Made by a program: the position numbers and the translations under genes
Shown here: in pieces, positions 34,261 through 41,605 of the stretch
Position numbering within the stretch: the first letter of the stretch is position 1
Layout: the number at the start of each line of letters is the position of its first letter
Assembly (NCBI RefSeq): GCF_001530125.1
Contig: NZ_LDUG01000018.1
Coordinates: forward strand, 11,901-75,900
Length of the DNA: 64,000 nucleotides
From: Thiobacillus denitrificans
GTDB taxonomy: Bacteria > Pseudomonadota > Gammaproteobacteria > Burkholderiales > Thiobacillaceae
Direction of reading: 5' to 3'
Notes under the pieces: generated by a model
The model's input: the letters and a program-made list of their open reading frames with translations, nothing else
Databases searched by the model: none
What the model was told of the DNA's origin: nothing

Positions 34261-35508
34261 ATGCGGCAAGCCGTCTGCGCAGGTCTGCTCTGCCTGCTGA
34301 CGGGCGTGGCCGCCGCAGCGGACTATCGCGCGGGCACGGAAGATTACCGCGATTATTTACGCCGCCTGCAGCCCGGCGACCGCCTGCTGCTCGAGCCCGG
34401 CGATTACCGCCAGGGCTTGCCGCTGAGCAATTTGTCCGGGCATGCCGGCCAGCCGATCGTTATCGAAGCCGCCGACTCCGCTGCGCCGCCGCGCTTTATC
34501 GCGCGGCCGCGCGCCAATACGGTCAGTTTGGTCAATGTGCGTCATCTGGTGTTGCGCCATCTGCAGCTCGATGGCGGCAACCTGCCGGTGGATGCGGTCA
34601 AGGCCGAGGGCCACAGCCGCTATGCCGATTTCATCACGCTGGAACATCTCTTCATCCACGACCATGCGGCGTCACAACAGAATGTGGGCATTTCGACCAA
34701 GTGCCCGGCATTCGGCTGGGTGGTCAGAAACAACCGCATCGAGCGGGTGGGAACCGGCATGTATTTTGGCGATGCGGATGGCAGCGATCCCTTTGTCGGC
34801 GGCGTCATCGAGGGCAACCGGATTACGCACACGCTGGGTTACAACCTGCAGATCAAGCATCAAAAATTCCGCTCAAGTGAATATGCGGATCGCTACGACA
34901 CGGTGATCCGCTACAACGTGTTTTCCAAGCAGGACGCATTGCCCGGTCCGCAGGCGCGCCCCAACGTCTTGCTGGGGCATGTTCCGCTGACGGGCGTGGG
35001 CAGCGAAGACCGCTATCTGGTCTATGGCAACCTCTTCCTGCACAATCCCAGCGAAGCGCTGTTGCAGGTGGAGGGACGGGTGGCGGTGTACGACAATGTG
35101 TTCATCAACGGCAGCGGCGATGCGATTCGCATCCAGCCGCACAACGACGTACCGCGCGATATGGACATTTTTTCCAATACCGTGCTGGCGTCGGGCACGG
35201 GCATCCAGGTGCGCCAGGCCGAGGGTGCGGCGTATCGCCAGCGCGTGGTCGCCAATGTGGTGGCCGCCGTCACACCCTTGCGCGGCGGCGAGGCCGCGCA
35301 CAACCTCACTCTGGACTATCAACCCGATTGGCTGGATGTCGCCGTGGCGGAACTGACGCCGCGCCTGCTTGCGAGCCAGCCGTCGCGCCGCCTGCCGGAT
35401 GGGCTGGTGCGCGAGTTGGCGGCCTATCCCGGCTGGCAGGGGGCGTCGCGACCAGGCGCGAACGTCGCCCCGGCCTTGCTGCGCACGCTGGACGCCGCCC
35501 AGCCATGA
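34261..35508 (+). CDS. Secreted right-handed beta-helix repeat protein
   Basis: This 415-residue protein has a signal peptide (CAGLLCLLTGVAAA) and a parallel beta-helix body: IVIEAADSAAPPRFI, VRHLVLRHLQLDGG, FGWVVRNNRIERVGTGMYFGD, GVIEGNRITHTLGYNLQIKHQ, LVYGNLFLHNPSEALLQVEG, VAVYDNVFINGSGDAIRI. The start resembles chondroitinase-B/alginate-lyase type (PL6) proteins, so it may bind or cleave an acidic polysaccharide; catalytic residues were not confirmed. The ATG lies three bases past the terminal-repeat element, with no ribosome site, so its leader was replaced. It overlaps the VanZ-like gene by four bases. Confidence 0.78.
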   Translation: MRQAVCAGLLCLLTGVAAAADYRAGTEDYRDYLRRLQPGDRLLLEPGDYRQGLPLSNLSGHAGQPIVIEAADSAAPPRFIARPRANTVSLVNVRHLVLRHLQLDGGNLPVDAVKAEGHSRYADFITLEHLFIHDHAASQQNVGISTKCPAFGWVVRNNRIERVGTGMYFGDADGSDPFVGGVIEGNRITHTLGYNLQIKHQKFRSSEYADRYDTVIRYNVFSKQDALPGPQARPNVLLGHVPLTGVGSEDRYLVYGNLFLHNPSEALLQVEGRVAVYDNVFINGSGDAIRIQPHNDVPRDMDIFSNTVLASGTGIQVRQAEGAAYRQRVVANVVAAVTPLRGGEAAHNLTLDYQPDWLDVAVAELTPRLLASQPSRRLPDGLVRELAAYPGWQGASRPGANVAPALLRTLDAAQP

Positions 35509-37805
35509 GCCGGAACGCGGGAACGACCGGCAATCCCCGCAACCTGTTGTGGCTGGCCGCGCTGGTGTACACCGCGTTTGTCATTTACGGCAGCCTGGTG
35601 CCGCTGGAATTCCGTGCGCTGCCGTGGGATGAAGCGGTGGCCCGCTTCGGCGCGATACCGTTTCTTCAACTCGGCATCGGTTCGCGCGCCGACTGGGTGG
35701 CCAATCTGCTGCTGTTCATTCCGCTGACCTTCCTGTGGATGGGCGCGCTGTCGGCAGGTGCCGGCCGCCTGCGAACGGCGCTTGTGACGCTGGCGCTGAT
35801 TCCGGCGGCCATTGCCTTGAGCGTCGGCATCGAATTCACCCAGCTGTTTTTCCCGCAGCGCACGGTGTCGCAGAATGACATTTATGCTGAAACCCTGGGC
35901 GGCGTCATCGGCGTGCTGGCCTGGTGGGGAACGAGCAGCCGTTTCGTCGACTGGCTGCAGTCCTGGCAACAGGTCCATGCTCGTGCCGCGCTGGCCGAGC
36001 GCCTGGCCTGGGTGTATCTGGCAGGGGTGCTGGTTTACAACGTCCTGCCACTCGACCTGACCATCAGCCTGGTCGAGATTTTCCATCAATGGCGGGACGG
36101 CAAGATCAACCTGATTCCGTTTGGCCGCTTGCCGGATGATGCCGCCTACGCGCTGTATGAAATCGCCACCGATGCCCTGATCTGGACGCCGCTTGCGCTG
36201 CTGTGGCGGCTCGACGGCATGCGCAGCGCGTGGCGCGTGTGGGGCATGACGTTCGGTACCGCGGCCCTGCTGGAATTCATGCAGTTGTTCGTGTATTCGC
36301 GGGTCAGCGATGTCACCGACCTGTTCACGGCCGCCGCCGGCGCGGCGCTGGGCGTCTGGGTGGGCGGCCGCCTGGCCGCGCGTGAGGCACCCGCCAGCCA
36401 GGTGCCGGCGTGGTCGGCGTGGTTGCCGTTCGCGCTGGCAACAGGGTGGATGGCCGCGCTGCTGTTCGTGTTCTGGTTCCCCTTCGATTTCCGTACCGAT
36501 GGCGCCTTCATCAAAAGCCGGCTCGATTTCGTGCAGCGGGTGCCGTTCGAGGTGTATTACTTCGGCACCGAATATCGCGCCATCACCGAGGTGCTGCGCA
36601 AGACACTGTTCTTCGCGCCGCTCGGCGGCCTGCTGGCGTGGGGCATGGCACGCCAGCCGTGGCGCTGGCGCGGCCCGTTGTTTGCGCTGGCCATGCTGGT
36701 GCTGGCGGGACTGCCCGCAGTGATCGAGGGAGGGCAGTTGATGCTGCCGCACAAGATCGTCGATCTCACCGACTGGCTGCTGGCCTGGCTGGGTGGTCTG
36801 GTGGGCTATGCCGTGGCGTGGCGCTTGCTGCGGGCGCCGCGCCACGCTGTGTCCGCGCGGCCGGCCGCCAAGGCGGAACCCGCCGCACCAGTCGCCGCGT
36901 CTGGCGCGCGCTGGCATCTGCCGCTGATGGTGGGCGGCATGACGCTGCTGTTCTGGGGCGCGGCGCATGCGCCCTTCGTGCCTTACAACGTACGCGAGTT
37001 GCTGCGACAGGACAGCGCCTGGCTGTCGTCATTGTTGCTCGCACTGGCGTGCTACTGGCTGGCCGTATGGCCGGTATGGCTGGCGCGACGGCGCGTGTCC
37101 GGCCTGGCTCGGCTGGGGCAACTGCCGCTCGGTTTGCTGGTGTATGGCGGGGCCGCCTTCCTGCTGCTGGTTGCCGCCGTGCCGGATGAAAGCCTCCACG
37201 ACCTGGTCGGCAGCCCGGTGCTGCACTGGCCGGGACAGTGGGAGACCGGGCTGCGCTGGGTGGCGCTGACTACGGTCCCCGGTGCCTTGCTGTATCTGGC
37301 CGTGCAGACCGTTCGCCGCTGGCGTGGGCGGCGTCTGGGTGCGCTGCATTTCTGGGCAGCGGGTCTAGTACTGCTACTGGCGTATTGGGGCGTGGTTGCT
37401 CAGGCTGCCACCGACAACCTCACCGAACTCATCGCCGTACCGCAGCCGCTGGCTTTTGCGGCGCTATGCGTCTGGCTCTACACCCTGTTCCTCGCCGCGG
37501 CAGTGCTCGCTTCGCCAGCGGCGCATCGCACTGCGCGGCTGGTTACTGTGGCGGCCTCGCTGCCGCTGGCGGTCTTGTTTCTGCACCTCGGGCTGGCCGG
37601 CGAGATCGACAAATACGGCCAGCAATTTTCAGCCATGCAGTTCTTGCTGAGCGCCGATCGCCAGCATTACGCCACGCAACCTGTCGTCTGGCTGCGCTAC
37701 AGTGCGCTGCATGTGCTTGTCATCACGACGCTTGCATTCTTACAATGGCCACACTTCCGATCCGCTCGGCAACTTCACGCCCAACCCACTCATGCATTTC
37801 ATTGA
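35505..37805 (+). CDS. Large multi-spanning VanZ-like membrane protein
   Basis: At 766 residues this is far longer than ordinary VanZ (about 160). At least three VanZ-type units are visible: WVANLLLFIPLTFLWMG...SVGIEFTQLFFPQRTVSQNDI...GGVIGV (about 60-145), the ALLEFMQLFVYSRVSDVTDLFTAAAGAALG unit (about 245-285), and VLRKTLFFAPLGGLL...VIEGGQLMLPHKIVDLTDWLLAWLGG (about 365-430). A further hydrophobic C-terminal half has about eight helices. VanZ-like proteins are common in EPS/exosortase loci but their activity is unclear. It is coupled to the beta-helix gene upstream and overlaps the DHH gene by 14 bases. Confidence 0.8.
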   Translation: MSRNAGTTGNPRNLLWLAALVYTAFVIYGSLVPLEFRALPWDEAVARFGAIPFLQLGIGSRADWVANLLLFIPLTFLWMGALSAGAGRLRTALVTLALIPAAIALSVGIEFTQLFFPQRTVSQNDIYAETLGGVIGVLAWWGTSSRFVDWLQSWQQVHARAALAERLAWVYLAGVLVYNVLPLDLTISLVEIFHQWRDGKINLIPFGRLPDDAAYALYEIATDALIWTPLALLWRLDGMRSAWRVWGMTFGTAALLEFMQLFVYSRVSDVTDLFTAAAGAALGVWVGGRLAAREAPASQVPAWSAWLPFALATGWMAALLFVFWFPFDFRTDGAFIKSRLDFVQRVPFEVYYFGTEYRAITEVLRKTLFFAPLGGLLAWGMARQPWRWRGPLFALAMLVLAGLPAVIEGGQLMLPHKIVDLTDWLLAWLGGLVGYAVAWRLLRAPRHAVSARPAAKAEPAAPVAASGARWHLPLMVGGMTLLFWGAAHAPFVPYNVRELLRQDSAWLSSLLLALACYWLAVWPVWLARRRVSGLARLGQLPLGLLVYGGAAFLLLVAAVPDESLHDLVGSPVLHWPGQWETGLRWVALTTVPGALLYLAVQTVRRWRGRRLGALHFWAAGLVLLLAYWGVVAQAATDNLTELIAVPQPLAFAALCVWLYTLFLAAAVLASPAAHRTARLVTVAASLPLAVLFLHLGLAGEIDKYGQQFSAMQFLLSADRQHYATQPVVWLRYSALHVLVITTLAFLQWPHFRSARQLHAQPTHAFH

Positions 37806-38748
37806 CGTTTTCAACGGCGACGCCGATGGCATCTGCGCGCTGCATCAGTTGCGTCTGGACGAGCCAGCCGATTCCGAACTGGTCACCGGACCCAAGCGCG
37901 ATATCAGCCTGCTGAAACGGGTCAAGGCGCAGGCGGGCGATCGCATCACCGTGCTCGATATTGCACTGTCGAAAAACCGTGAGGCACTGGACAGGCTGCT
38001 GGCAACAGGCGCTCAGGTGCGCTACTTCGATCATCACCAGCCGGGCGACATTCCGGCGCATCCGCACTTCGAGCCGCATATCGACACCGATGCCAATGTC
38101 TGCACCAGTCTGCTGGTAAATCACTATTTGCAAGGCAGGCAGTTGGCATGGGCGGTGACCGCCGCGTTTGGCGACAATCTCGCCGATGCCGCGCGGCAGG
38201 CTGCCGGGCCGCTCAATCTGTCTGCCGACCAGTTGGCGCAATTGCAGTCGCTGGGCGAATGCCTCAACTACAACGGCTACGGTGAAACGCTCGACGACTT
38301 GTTCTTTGACCCTGCCGATTTGTATCGCCAGCTGCGCCCGTTTGCCGACCCCTTCGCCTTCATCGCCGAATCGCCCGCCTATCAAATTCTGAAAACCGGC
38401 TATCAGGACGACATGGCGCGCGCCGTTGCCTTGGACGCAACGGAAACGCGCGACACCGGGCGCATTTTCATGCTGCCTGCCGAGAAATGGGCGCGGCGGA
38501 TTTCCGGCGTGTTCGGCAATCAACTGGCAGTCGAGTCGCCTGCGCAGGCGCATGCCGTGCTCACCGCCAAAGCGGGCGGCGGCTATCTCGTCAGCGTGCG
38601 CGCGCCGCTGATTGCCCGGTCGGGAGCGGACGATTTGTGCAGCCAGTTCGACAGCGGCGGTGGGCGCCGTGGCGCCGCCGGCATCAATTATTTGCCCGAC
38701 GCCGAGCTTGGCCGGTTTATTGCGCTGTTTTTCAAAACTTTTGGCTAA
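37792..38748 (+). CDS. DHH-family phosphoesterase
   Basis: This 318-residue protein has the DHH superfamily motifs: DVFNGDADGICALHQL (5-20), ITVLDIALSKN, the signature RYFDHHQPGD and IDTDANVCTSLLVNHYL. A C-terminal DHHA1-like segment ends GGGRRGAAGINYLP. Family members hydrolyse small nucleotides such as pAp, linear or cyclic dinucleotides, or short RNA using two metal ions. Because the next gene makes PAPS, a role in removing pAp left after sulfation is attractive but inferred. The ATG at 37792 lies inside the VanZ-like gene. Confidence 0.85.
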   Translation: MHFIDVFNGDADGICALHQLRLDEPADSELVTGPKRDISLLKRVKAQAGDRITVLDIALSKNREALDRLLATGAQVRYFDHHQPGDIPAHPHFEPHIDTDANVCTSLLVNHYLQGRQLAWAVTAAFGDNLADAARQAAGPLNLSADQLAQLQSLGECLNYNGYGETLDDLFFDPADLYRQLRPFADPFAFIAESPAYQILKTGYQDDMARAVALDATETRDTGRIFMLPAEKWARRISGVFGNQLAVESPAQAHAVLTAKAGGGYLVSVRAPLIARSGADDLCSQFDSGGGRRGAAGINYLPDAELGRFIALFFKTFG

Positions 38749-38769
38749 CGCGGTTTTACCTGAGCTGAC

Positions 38770-40413
38770 ATGAATCATCTGATCGCACCTTACGGCGGCA
38801 CCCTCGTCAATCTGATCGACCCCACAAAGGGTGAAGCACTCAAACAGGAAGCCCTGAGCCTGCCTTCGCTCGACCTTGGCTGGCGGCAGCAGTGCGAGCT
38901 TGAAATGTTGATGACCGGCACCTATTCGCCGCTCACCGGCTTCATGACGCGCGCCCAGTGCGCGCGCATCGAGTCGGACCGGCAACTCGATGACGGCACC
39001 TTCTGGCCGTTGCCTGTCGCCCTGAGTAGCCGACAAAAAATCGCCGGTGACCTGAAGCCGGATGATCGGGTGGCGCTGCGCGACGGTGAAGGTTTCATGC
39101 TCGCGGTGCTGACCGTCAGCGACGTGTGGGATGACAGCGGCACCGAGCCCAATAAAATCTGGCATCTAGGCGGCGCGGTCGAGGGCGTGGCCCTGCCGTC
39201 GCATCCGGATTTTGTCAGCCTGCGTGCCACCCCGGCCGAACTGCGCGCGCTGTTTGCCCGCCGCGGCTGGCGCCGCGTGGTCGCCTGGCAGGCACACCAC
39301 CCGATGCACCGCGCGCAGTTCGAGTTTTGCCTGAAAAGTGCGATCGAAAACGAAGCCAACCTGTTGCTGCATCCTCAGGTGGGCGGGGACATCACCGATG
39401 CGCCCGGTTATTTTGGTCTGGTGCGCAGCTTTCTTGCCATCCGCGAACGCTTTCCCGCCGCCACCACCCAACTGTCGCTGCTGCCGGCGCCGCCGCGCGA
39501 AGCCAGCGCCCGTGCATTGCTGCTGCGCGCCATCGTCGCACGCAATTACGGTTGCAGCCTGCTGATTGCCGGCGGCGAACACCAGGCCGACGGCAACTGT
39601 CGGCGCGGCGAAGATCTCAGCCAGCCCCACGCTGATCTGCCCGTGGCTGAGTTGGCCGATAAAATCGGCGTGCAGCTCATTGCCTACCCTCGCATGGTGT
39701 ATGTGGAGGATCGCGCCGAACATCTGCCGGAATTCGACGCGCCCTCCGGCGCACGTCTGCTCACCCTCAGCGGCGCGGAATTCCAGCGCCGCATGCGGGC
39801 TGGACTGAAAATCCCCGACTGGTATAGCTTCCCTGAAGTGCTGAGTGAACTGCACCGGCAGAGCCCACCGCGCGAACGGCAGGGCTTCACCGTGTTCTTC
39901 ACCGGCCTGTCAGGCTCGGGCAAGTCCACCCTGGCGCGCGCGCTGACCGCACGGCTGATGGAAATGGGTGGGCGCTCCGTGACCCTGCTCGACGGCGACA
40001 TCGTGCGCCGCAACCTTTCGTCCGAACTGGGGTTCTCCAAAGCGCACCGCGACATCAACGTGCGGCGCATCGGTTTCGTCGCGTCCGAAATCACGAAAAA
40101 CCGCGGCATCGCCATCTGTGCGCCGATTGGGCCGTATCGGCAGACGCGCCGTGACGTGCGCGCCATGATCGAAGCCGTCGGCGGCTTCGTCGAAATCCAC
40201 GTCGCCACCCCCATCGAAACCTGCGAGTCGCGCGACCGCAAAGGGCTCTACGCCAAGGCGCGCGCGGGGCTGATTCCGGAATTCACCGGCGTCTCCGATC
40301 CCTACGAAGTGCCGGAAAAACCGGAACTGGCGATCGACACCACCAGCCTCGGCATTGACGAAGCGGTGCAGCAAATCCTGCTCAAGCTGGAGCACGAGGG
40401 GTATCTGCGCTGA
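38770..40413 (+). CDS. APS kinase fused to a degenerate ATP-sulfurylase-like domain
   Basis: The protein has 547 residues. Residues 1-365 have the ATP-sulfurylase layout (PUA-like start, MLMTGTYSPLTGFM, GVALPSHPDF). The catalytic region normally reading QTRNPxHRAH is here QAHHPMHRAQ (174-183), so the Arg, Asn and second His of the signature are changed. The downstream GRDHAG is GGEHQAD (268-274). Residues 370-547 are a complete APS kinase: P-loop GLSGSGKST (379-387), DGDIVRRNLSSELGFSKAHRD and RDVRAMIE. The kinase makes PAPS from APS. The sulfurylase half may be inactive, structural or altered in substrate. Its neighbours suggest sulfation of an exopolysaccharide. Confidence 0.85.
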   Translation: MNHLIAPYGGTLVNLIDPTKGEALKQEALSLPSLDLGWRQQCELEMLMTGTYSPLTGFMTRAQCARIESDRQLDDGTFWPLPVALSSRQKIAGDLKPDDRVALRDGEGFMLAVLTVSDVWDDSGTEPNKIWHLGGAVEGVALPSHPDFVSLRATPAELRALFARRGWRRVVAWQAHHPMHRAQFEFCLKSAIENEANLLLHPQVGGDITDAPGYFGLVRSFLAIRERFPAATTQLSLLPAPPREASARALLLRAIVARNYGCSLLIAGGEHQADGNCRRGEDLSQPHADLPVAELADKIGVQLIAYPRMVYVEDRAEHLPEFDAPSGARLLTLSGAEFQRRMRAGLKIPDWYSFPEVLSELHRQSPPRERQGFTVFFTGLSGSGKSTLARALTARLMEMGGRSVTLLDGDIVRRNLSSELGFSKAHRDINVRRIGFVASEITKNRGIAICAPIGPYRQTRRDVRAMIEAVGGFVEIHVATPIETCESRDRKGLYAKARAGLIPEFTGVSDPYEVPEKPELAIDTTSLGIDEAVQQILLKLEHEGYLR

Positions 40414-40419
40414 GCCTGA

Positions 40420-40806
40420 TCAGACGAGCCTCACCCCGTCCCAATAGCCGACAAATGCGGCATCGTTGGTCAACAAGACCAGCGGCTCGATCATGCTTTG
40501 CGCCACCAGCATGCGGTCAAACGGGTCTTTATGAATGGCGGGAAGTTTCAGCACCTGCTCGGCGTGGCTTCCCAATACCGGCAGCTCTGCGATATCCATC
40601 TCCACCATGGCGGCGCGTAAAGCCGGAATATCCACCACGAAGTCCTGGCGTCTGAGCCCGGCTTTGATGGCGATCTCCCAAAGGCTTGCCGTGCTGCAAA
40701 AAAGCGCATTGTCAGGGTCTTCCAGCAGCCCACGAGCATCCTGAGGCAAGCGGCTGCTTTGCGCTACCGCCCACAGCAGCACATGCGTATCCAGCAGTAT
40801 CCGCAT
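40420..40806 (-). CDS. PIN-domain toxin (VapC-like ribonuclease)
   Basis: This 128-residue protein begins MRILLDTHVLLWA. The acidic residues of the PIN active site are present: Asp6, Glu44 (SLWEIAIK), Asp94/Asp97 (HKDPFDRML) and Asp115 (TNDAAF). Such toxins cleave RNA with Mg2+ and are held inactive by the upstream antitoxin. It follows the antitoxin by 14 bases and converges closely (6 bases) on the APS-kinase gene. No strong ribosome site precedes it, consistent with coupled translation. Confidence 0.88.
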   Translation of the reverse strand: MRILLDTHVLLWAVAQSSRLPQDARGLLEDPDNALFCSTASLWEIAIKAGLRRQDFVVDIPALRAAMVEMDIAELPVLGSHAEQVLKLPAIHKDPFDRMLVAQSMIEPLVLLTNDAAFVGYWDGVRLV

Positions 40807-40820
40807 TAATCGGGTTGGGC

Positions 40821-41111
40821 TTAGCGTTTGCTCCCTCTCCCTCTGGGAGAGGGTTGGGGTGAGGGCAGCGGTGCCCTGCCTTCAAAGGCGGCTTGAATTT
40901 CATCAGGCAAGGGTGCGTTGAAGTCGTCCGGTACGCTGAACTGTCCATCAAGCAAGCCCAGCGGACGCTTGCGGGTTTTAGGTTCGATACGGATCAGGCG
41001 GGCAACCGGTTTGCCGGCGCGCGCGATGACAATATCCTCGCCTCGCTCGGCCTCATCCACCAAACGGGATAAATGGGTTTTGGCTTCGTAGATATTGATG
41101 ATGTGTTTCAT
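40821..41111 (-). CDS. Phd/YefM-type antitoxin
   Basis: This 96-residue antitoxin begins MKHIINIYEAKTHLSRLVDEAERGEDIVIARAGKPVARLI, a typical Phd/YefM DNA-binding N-terminus. ATG 41111 is fixed by AGGAGG eight bases upstream. The C-terminal half should bind the PIN toxin. The last residues (APLPSPQPSPRGRGSKR) are encoded by a dispersed GGGAGAGGG-type repeat rather than by family-conserved sequence. It is probably autoregulated with its toxin. Confidence 0.87.
   Translation of the reverse strand: MKHIINIYEAKTHLSRLVDEAERGEDIVIARAGKPVARLIRIEPKTRKRPLGLLDGQFSVPDDFNAPLPDEIQAAFEGRAPLPSPQPSPRGRGSKR
40831..40865. repeat. Dispersed CCCTCTCCC / GGGAGAGGG repeat at the antitoxin 3' end
   Basis: CCCTCTCCCTCTGGGAGAGGG followed by TTGGGGTGAGGG is a widespread proteobacterial intergenic palindrome. 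Here it is read through in frame as the antitoxin's C-terminal PSPQPSPRGRG. Confidence 0.75.
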
Positions 41112-41152
41112 GCGCGACCCTCCTGCGTAATTTCGAAGTTGGTCTTGTTGGT

Positions 41153-41292
41153 CTAGGGAAACACTGATTAATTCGATATAGCCGTCATTGCGAGCGAAGC
41201 GCGGCAATCCAGCGCATTGATCAAGCAGGCATTTCTGGATTGCCGCGTCGCTTCGCTCCTCGCAAAGACGGATTAATCAGCGTCTCCCTAGA
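41153..41292. mobile_element. 140-bp MITE-like palindromic element (copy 2)
   Basis: The terminal inverted repeats CTAGGGAAACACTGATTAAT (41153-41172) and, read from the other end, CTAGGGAGACGCTGATTAAT (41273-41292) match at 18 of 20 bases. The interior contains GCGGCAATCCAG and CTGGATTGCCGC arms. It carries no coding capacity. Most of it is repeated in opposite orientation at 7875-7981. It lies 41 bases upstream of the antitoxin start and may hold or disrupt that promoter. Confidence 0.78.
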
Positions 41293-41332
41293 CGTGTTCG
41301 ACAAGCAACGTAGAGGAAAATCCACAACAAAA

Positions 41333-41359
41333 AAACGGCGGCTGGATACCGCCGTTTTG
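41333..41359. terminator. Bidirectional-type hairpin terminator
   Basis: AAAACGGCGG and CCGCCGTTTT flank a 7-base loop, with A-rich sequence on one side and T residues on the other. No gene immediately precedes it on the plus strand; on the minus strand it lies 246 bases beyond the Fic stop. Confidence 0.65.
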
Positions 41360-41393
41360 ACTCGTTACGCAGACATTTATCATGTCCCCATTA

Positions 41394-41475
41394 TTGAGAC
41401 GGCCAGATTATGTTTGAACCCACGAAGGACTATTCACGCTATCTTGCCTCGTCCAGCCTGTAGAGCCGTCTCAAT
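41394..41475. repeat. Inverted-repeat pair A
   Basis: ATTGAGACGGC (41394-41404) and its perfect complement (41465-41475) bracket 60 bases of non-coding sequence. It is followed 18 bases later by a second similar structure (pair B). Confidence 0.55.
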
Positions 41476-41493
41476 AAAGCGCTGTTTTTAATG

Positions 41494-41584
41494 GTTATTG
41501 ATTCGGCACACCTCGCTCCGGCATCGGGACGTGGCACATCGATCCAAGCCACTCATTCAAACTTCATCGTGCCGAATCAATAAC
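41494..41584. repeat. Inverted-repeat pair B
   Basis: GTTATTGATTCGGCAC (41494-41509) and its perfect 16-base complement (41569-41584) bracket 59 bases, just beyond the Fic stop. Spacing is nearly equal to pair A but the arm sequence is unrelated. Confidence 0.6.
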
Positions 41585-41605
41585 GTGACGTGGCAGCCTG
41601 AACAT

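Noticed and set aside
41240-41491. An 83-codon frame in the MITE-to-Fic gap
   Set aside because: It runs through a repeat element and a terminator hairpin, has no ribosome site and no recognisable protein features.
41394-41584. The paired inverted repeats as integron attC sites
   Set aside because: The arms do not contain the RYYYAAC/GTTRRRY cores, there is no integrase gene in the window, and the neighbouring genes are not arranged as same-strand cassettes.
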